From Saururus chinensis (Eukaryota > Streptophyta > Magnoliopsida > Piperales > Saururaceae): a stretch of 64,000 nt of DNA. Where the stretch lies: positions 16,708,995-16,772,994 of the forward strand of contig CP141142.1 in NCBI GenBank assembly GCA_035235625.1. The letters are read 5' to 3'. Under the pieces are notes generated by a model. That model searched no databases. It was not told the DNA's origin and saw only the letters and a list, made by a program, of their open reading frames with translations. A program made the translations under genes and the position numbers. Shown one piece after another: positions 59,301-64,000 of the stretch (its first letter is position 1; the number at the start of each line of letters is the position of its first letter).

Positions 59301-59781
59301 ACCTCACTTTCTGTGGTTTCTATTTTGAGGCTGCATGGTGCGACATGCAGTCCATTAGAACCCTATGTATGAGGGACGGTTGGGGAGTGCTTTGGAGTAG
59401 GCGTGGATGCCTCGAGACATTGCTATATTTTCTGATTTAGTCCACTATGATGTTAGAACATTATATATGTTTGATCTTGTTCCAGACTCTTGTAACCCTT
59501 GTGGTTTTAGACCTGTTTATGACTTTATGCTTCGAGCCATGTTTGTTGGCTCAGTATTTTAAGTTGTGGGTTGAGACTTGAGGACTGTTTCCTATTTAAA
59601 GTCCTTTATACTTTATACTTATTTCTCTTGCACAAAGATTAATAGTGCGCTACTCCTTATGTGTAATTTACCCGCTAGATGGGTCAAGTCTTCCACATTT
59701 TAACAATTCGTCGCCCCCGTGTGCTCCGATTATCACTTGGACCGGGTTCGGCTAGGGTCAGGCAGGTGCTAGGGCATGACA

Positions 59782-60060
59782 CACGGGCTATTGGCATCTT
59801 GATATATGTCTTGACCTATATGAGTCCTAATTTGAGTTTTGTGGTAGGCTTGCTAAGCCGTTACCAAGCAGACCATGAACTTCAGCATTGGTAAGCAGTG
59901 AAGAGGATATTTTTGTACCTTTTAGGGTCTCAAAAGTTTAAAACTCACCTATTTGGCGGAGAGTCTATCATTGGCGGGATATAGAGATTCAGACTATGCA
60001 GAGCACAGAGATGATAAGAAATCCACTGCAGGATTTGTCTTCATGTTTAGAAGAGGGGCT
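59782..60060 (+). pseudogene. Copia RT/RNase H fragment, right half
   Basis: AIGILIYVLTYMSPNLSFVV and GLLSRYQADHELQHW match the TRPDIA...V..VSRY....HW.A.KRI stretch of copia RT/RNase H. After frame changes come GYRDSDYAEHRDDKKSTAGF and VFMFRRGA, the RNase H core (GY.DADWAGD.DDRKST.GYVF). It ends abruptly before the usual VSW at 60,060, where the LTR of element C begins. Confidence 0.8.
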
Positions 60061-60466
60061 TGATAAGTATGAAATCTATATCTATTTTATATGCCTTTTT
60101 ACCTTATTTCCTAGTATAGATTAGGTTAATTTAGAGTTAATTATGGTTTATTTAGATTAAGATAGATATTAGTATTTTAGTTTAATTATTAATCATTTTG
60201 TAGTTATTATTAGTTTAGATGTGTATTTAAACAAAGTTGAAATTTTAATTATATTCTACATGTCTAAAATATTGTATTTTATATTTTGTAGGTAAAGTGC
60301 GCTTATTGAAGTACTTGGACGATGTTTAAAATGATTAAAAATAGTCTTCACATGCTTTAAAGTGATTTGAACAACTTTTCGGAGTTATAAATAAGTTAGA
60401 AATTAATATGGACACGAAGGAAAGCTTAATGAACAAAATATGAACTATCCAGGATTGCAGAAACAT

Positions 60467-60590
60467 TGTAGCCGATCGATTGGGCTGCAGGGCGATCGAT
60501 CGGGATAACGTGAATTTAGACAAAAATACAGTGTAGTCGATCGATCGGGCATGCACGGCGATCGATCGGCATAACGTGCAGTTTCCTTGT
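60467..60590 (+). repeat. 65-bp duplicated block of CGATCGATCG palindromes
   Basis: TGTAGCCGATCGATTGGGC ... GGCGATCGATCGGGATAACG is followed 65 bp later by TGTAGTCGATCGATCGGGC ... GGCGATCGATCGGCATAACG. Four palindromic ATCGAT/TCGATCGA sites in 120 bp, ending about 60 bp upstream of the TATA box. Confidence 0.85.
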
Positions 60591-60645
60591 TTGACCCAAA
60601 TTTCAATCCTTTTCATATTGGACTTCTTCCTACGGAACTTATGCG

Positions 60646-60654
60646 TATAAAAAG
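60646..60654 (+). promoter_or_regulatory. TATA box of element C LTR
   Basis: TATAAAAAG in ATGCGTATAAAAAGACATAT, about 585 bp from the LTR start, with palindrome sites just upstream. Confidence 0.65.
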
Positions 60655-61489
60655 ACATATTTGGCTTAAAATTGGGGGATTCCAATAGATTTTATGAAGA
60701 GAAAAAGGAAGAAGAATATGGAAGAGAACTCAAAGCTTTCAATGGAGATTCAAGTGTTTTCTTCTACAATGGAAGGCTAGACTTTTCTTTTACTTAGGAG
60801 TTAGTTGATGAAGCTATAGATAAGTTTCAGTTTCTTTTCTTTTTAATTTAGATCTCAGTTGTGAATGATGACAATTGTATGATATGGATTTCCTTTTTAA
60901 TGGAAGAGCTTTTAATGTTTATTCAAGTCTATGTTGATTTATTGTCTTGTAGATGATAGATTGATATGGTTTTGATATTTGTATCGATTCTAATTTCTGT
61001 GATTTAGATGAGATGGTCATACAATAGTTTTAATGTTCAGATAATTAATGACTTGGATGAGTTATACTAAGATTAGACGGGTCATGCCTATAGCTAGTTT
61101 AGTGTAGATGATTCGTGCTATTGTCGAAGATAGTTCATGCCATGGAAGTTAATTAATGATTCTTTTTGAAGTAATTCTAGCTTGTAGCTGAGAATACTTG
61201 TTCATATTCACACTAGATTTAGATTAAAAGTTAAGGAATTGTTATCGTTCTATAGTGAATTCAATTTCCTAAGTAAATTCCATCAAATTAATCTCTTGCT
61301 TTTAAACTAGTTGATTTTTTTCTTTTACTTAATTTAAGTTTAAGTTCTTTCTAGTTTTTAATCAGCAAATTCCTCTTTAGATTTAGTAATAATTCATCCG
61401 TCCCTGAGGTTCGACAACCCTTAAATACTTATCCTAGTACAATTACCTTGTACACTTGCAAAGGGTTTAATTATAAACGATCAAGTTTT

Positions 61490-61507
61490 TGGCGCCGTTG
61501 CCGGGGA
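61490..61507 (+). other. Element C: primer binding site, perfect tRNA-Asp match
   Basis: TGGCGCCGTTGCCGGGGA, complementary to the 3' end of plant tRNA-Asp (from my knowledge of that tRNA). The intact site, against 2 and 5 changes in elements A and B, suggests C is the youngest of the three. Confidence 0.9.
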
Positions 61508-61785
61508 CGGTGTTGATTTGTTACTAAATTAGTATTAGGGTAATTCTATCTAATTTAGACTCAGTTTACTTTAGGTTTTAGGTTAATTCTTAGTTTCTTA
61601 CCATTTTTTTTAATTTGATTTTGTAGGCTGAGTTGAATATCGTGCTCTCTACACTTGTGGCCACAAGTGGACATCGACAAGCATAGTGCTTCTCTTCGGT
61701 TTGCAAGATCATTTTCTCTCTTTATTTTTAGTTCTTTTCTTAGTTAGTTTTTGCTTATTCTTCCCCTTTTTACACTTAAAATTGT

Positions 61786-63650
61786 GTGGTGTGTTTGTGG
61801 TGTATGTGTGGTCGCCGCTCCTTACTCCCCCGATTAGTACCATTTGACCCTGAGCCGGAGCGGACATCTAGGAGAGCTGAGTTGCCCTCGACCTACATCC
61901 CTACACCCCCAAACTGTCCCACTAATTCCTCCACCCACACTACTTCTACCCCCATCATGGCTGAACATCAGTTAGTAGATGCACCACTTAAAGCTATAAG
62001 GGAGTATTACACTCCCAATGAGTACACCTCTCCTTCATGCATTAGGTTGCCAGCAATTGCTGCTCAAAATTATGAAATTAAACCCAATGTCATTCAAATG
62101 CTTCCATCCTTTTATGGGCTTAATAATGAAAACCTGTATAGGCACCTAGATGACTTCTTAGAACTATGCACAACTTTTAAGCTCTCAAATCTAACCGATG
62201 AGGCTGTTAAACTTCGCCTTTTCCCTTTCACATTGAAAGATAAGGCTAAGGAATGACTTCACTCATTAGAGCCAAACACTATCACAACATGGGCCCAAAT
62301 GCAATAAGAGTTCCTTAAAAAGTACTTCCCCATAGGTAAGACCAACCAAATGAGAAAGGCCATAACCACTTTTGCCCAACTTCCCACTGAACAGTTCCAT
62401 GAGAGTTGGGATAGACTTAAGGACCTTCTTAGGAGGTGTCCTCATCATGCTGTCCCTAAGTGGCAATTAGTGCAACATTTTTATGAGGGTCTTACTGAAC
62501 AAAACCGTCATCTTGTTGATGCAAGTTGTGGGGGTACCTTTTTGCTAAAAAATGAAAATGAGGCATGGAAACTTTTTGAGGACTTGAGTGAAAATTCTCT
62601 TCAACATGCTGCGTTGAATAGAAATGAGAGTGGATTATCTACCTTGAACAATGCCCCCTCTAGGGGTGGCTTGTATGAAGTCAAAAACCCATTAGACCTC
62701 TCTTCCAAAGTTGATACTTTGAGTAGGAAGCTGGACCTTCTTATGACTTCAACCCATCATCCCACTCCCTTCACTCAAGATGCATACAGAATATGCCTTA
62801 GCCCAGCCCATACTATCATTGAGTGCCCCTCTGCCTCTCAATTTCCTGATCTTGTCCAAGACCATGTGCATGCTACCCAATCCTTCCCTAGGGCTGAGAA
62901 TAATCCATTTTCAAATACATATAACCCTGGGTGGAGGAATCATCCTAACTTTTCTTGGCAGACACAAAACCAAGGGGTTATGGTTAACCAACTCCCTAGG
63001 CAACCATTCCAAGTCCCACTAGCCCATATCCACCAACCTCAAGTGCAACTCTCATATGTCCAACCCAATAGGAGTCCGAGTTTTGAAGAAAAGGTTTTGA
63101 GTGCCCTGCAAGGCATTCAATCTCAATCCCAACTCCTCCACTCTCACACACAATCTATAGCAAAGTTAGAAGCCCAAATTGGACAACTAGCTAATGTTAT
63201 TAACAAGAGAGAGATGGGGACGTTGCTAAGTCAACCCCTACCAAACCCTAAAGGTCAATTTCAGGTAGAGGGAGCTCCTCCCTCTAATGAACAAGTTAAT
63301 TCCATAATGACCTTGAGGAGTGGGAGGATTGTTGATAAGAGTGTTGGGGGGACACCAGTGACAGATGATAGGAGTGAGGAGTTAGATAAGGCATCCCCTA
63401 ATGAACCTCAAGTAGAAGTTAGTGCACCACATGAGAAAGAGTTTGTATCTCCTTCCCCTTCCTCAGAGCCACAGTCTAAGACCACTTCCGATGGATCTTA
63501 TATCCCTAGGGCACCCTTTCCTCAGTGTCTTGACATGGCCCCACCATTTAGAAAGAGCACAGCTAAGACTGATGAGATTCTTGAGACCTTCAAACAAGTC
63601 AAAATTAATCTCCCCCTCTTAGAAGCCATTAAGCAAGTCCCTGCTTATGC
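61786..63650 (+). pseudogene. Element C: gag
   Basis: The frame opens before 61,786 and includes LVPFDPEPERTSRRAEL, like the FDPEIERT... start of Athila gag, then MAEHQLVDAPLKAIREYYT. The gag domain is at about 62,090-62,500: MLPSFYGLNNENLYRHLDDF, LFPFTLKDKAKE, ESWDRLKDLLRRCPHHAV. Two stops only: TGA at 62,254-62,256 where Trp is expected and TAA near 62,306. The zinc knuckle near 62,784-62,820 reads YRICLSPAHTIIEC, so the first Cys is replaced by Tyr. The rest is open for more than 1.3 kb (TLRSGRIVDKSVGG, then VKINLPLLEAIKQVPAYAKF). Confidence 0.88.
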
Positions 63651-64000
63651 TAAGTTTCTTAAAGACCTATGCACTCAAAAGCGTAAATCCAAGACCCCTG
63701 TGTCTAAGAAGGTCTTTCTCACCAAGCAAGTTAGCTCTCTTTTGAAGTTTGACACCCCACCTAAGTATAAGGACCCTGGAGTACCCACTATTTCTTGTGT
63801 CATAGGTGATCACTCCATCCATAGAGCCCTCCTTGACCTTGGTGCGAGTGTCAATCTACTCCCTTACTCGGTGTATGAGAAACTAGGGTTAGGAGAATTG
63901 CAGCCTACATCAGTTACCTTGCAGCTAGCTGACCATTCTGTGCGTAAGCCTCGAGGAGTCATTGAGGATGTCTTAGTGAAGGTTGACTGGTTCTTTTTCC
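63651..64000 (+). pseudogene. Element C: aspartic protease, cut by the window end
   Basis: Same frame as gag and uninterrupted: PPKYKDPGVPTISCVIGDHS, ALLDLGASVNLLPYSVYEKL, LQLADHSVRKPRGVIEDVLV. The DLGAS active-site segment is at about 63,837-63,851. It is closely similar to the protease of element A and would be followed by RT beyond position 64,000. Confidence 0.88.

Larger units (their letters stand above)
56598..59781 (+). mobile_element. Solo LTR, 3,184 bp, inserted in a copia RT
   Basis: Starts TGTAAGATCCATAAATC and ends GCTAGGGCATGACA. The flanks CACAG (56,593-56,597) and CACGG (59,782-59,786) differ at one base, an aged target duplication. Removing it rejoins the copia RT sequence (VPYA.. 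to AIGILIYV), which confirms the borders. TATA box at 57,009-57,018 (CTATAAATAG). It has a hairpin (59,289-59,300) 480 bp before its end, a 57-bp minisatellite and TCGAAC palindromes at 57,625-57,710. No gag or pol. Confidence 0.85.
60061..61483 (+). repeat. Element C: 5' LTR (1,423 bp)
   Basis: TGATAAGTATGAAATCTATA ... TATAAACGATCA, 6 bp before the primer site. TATA box at 60,646-60,654 (TATAAAAAG). The U3 just upstream carries a 65-bp tandem pair of palindromes. The homologous LTR is split around the CACTA element (22,525-23,535 and 40,806-40,865). The 3' LTR lies beyond the window. Confidence 0.9.

Overview
The window is a gene-poor, AT-rich piece of a flowering-plant nuclear genome. The evidence is plant-type LTR retrotransposons of both superfamilies, a CACTA (En/Spm) DNA transposon carrying pieces of plant genes with introns, and a primer site matching plant tRNA-Asp. 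I cannot narrow the species. Almost all of it is mobile DNA inserted into older mobile DNA. The only intact-looking cellular gene candidate is a 219-codon coiled-coil, tail-anchored protein at 16.9-17.5 kb (minus strand).

Layout. 1-4.4 kb: 5' half of an Athila/Tat-type Ty3/gypsy element (A, minus strand), inserted in the 5' LTR of a second such element (B, plus strand, 4.4-10.3 kb) that has only gag-protease. A GC-rich chromovirus tail with its LTR (10.3-11.27 kb) cuts B's 3' LTR. 11.3-16.8 kb: mostly unassigned AT-rich DNA. 17.6-21.1 kb: decayed Ty1/copia element (minus). 21.1-22.5 kb: LTR of the A family. 22.5-23.5 kb: LTR of the family of element C (minus), split by a 17,270-bp CACTA element (23,536-40,805; target duplication TAA), with the rest of the LTR at 40,806-40,865. 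40.9-43.8 kb: 2.9-kb solo LTR with duplication AAGGA. About 45-48.8 kb: LTR-like region made largely of five consecutive minisatellites. 50.9-53.7 kb: copia LTR split by a 2,085-bp solo LTR (duplication CGGTG). 54-56.5 kb: further LTR pieces. 56.5-60.06 kb: copia RT/RNase H fragment split by a 3.2-kb solo LTR. 60,061 to the end: 5' LTR, tRNA-Asp primer site, gag and protease of a rather young Athila/Tat-type element (C).

The CACTA element is the centrepiece. It carries a decayed TNPA-like (Transposase_24) gene and, in the same orientation, exon-intron fragments of three unrelated cellular genes: a PP2C phosphatase, a MAP65 microtubule bundler and a SnRK2 kinase. A GC-rich gene-like segment on the other strand is unidentified. 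All identified fragments are broken, and I see no TNP2/TNPD transposase, so the element looks non-autonomous. Its 3' end holds a roughly 390-bp tandem array alternating TAGCGACG inverted-repeat blocks with CT-rich tracts. A second recurring theme is short perfect hairpins in the large LTRs, both as minisatellite units and as a single ACTGAG...CTCA stem-loop near the LTR 3' end.
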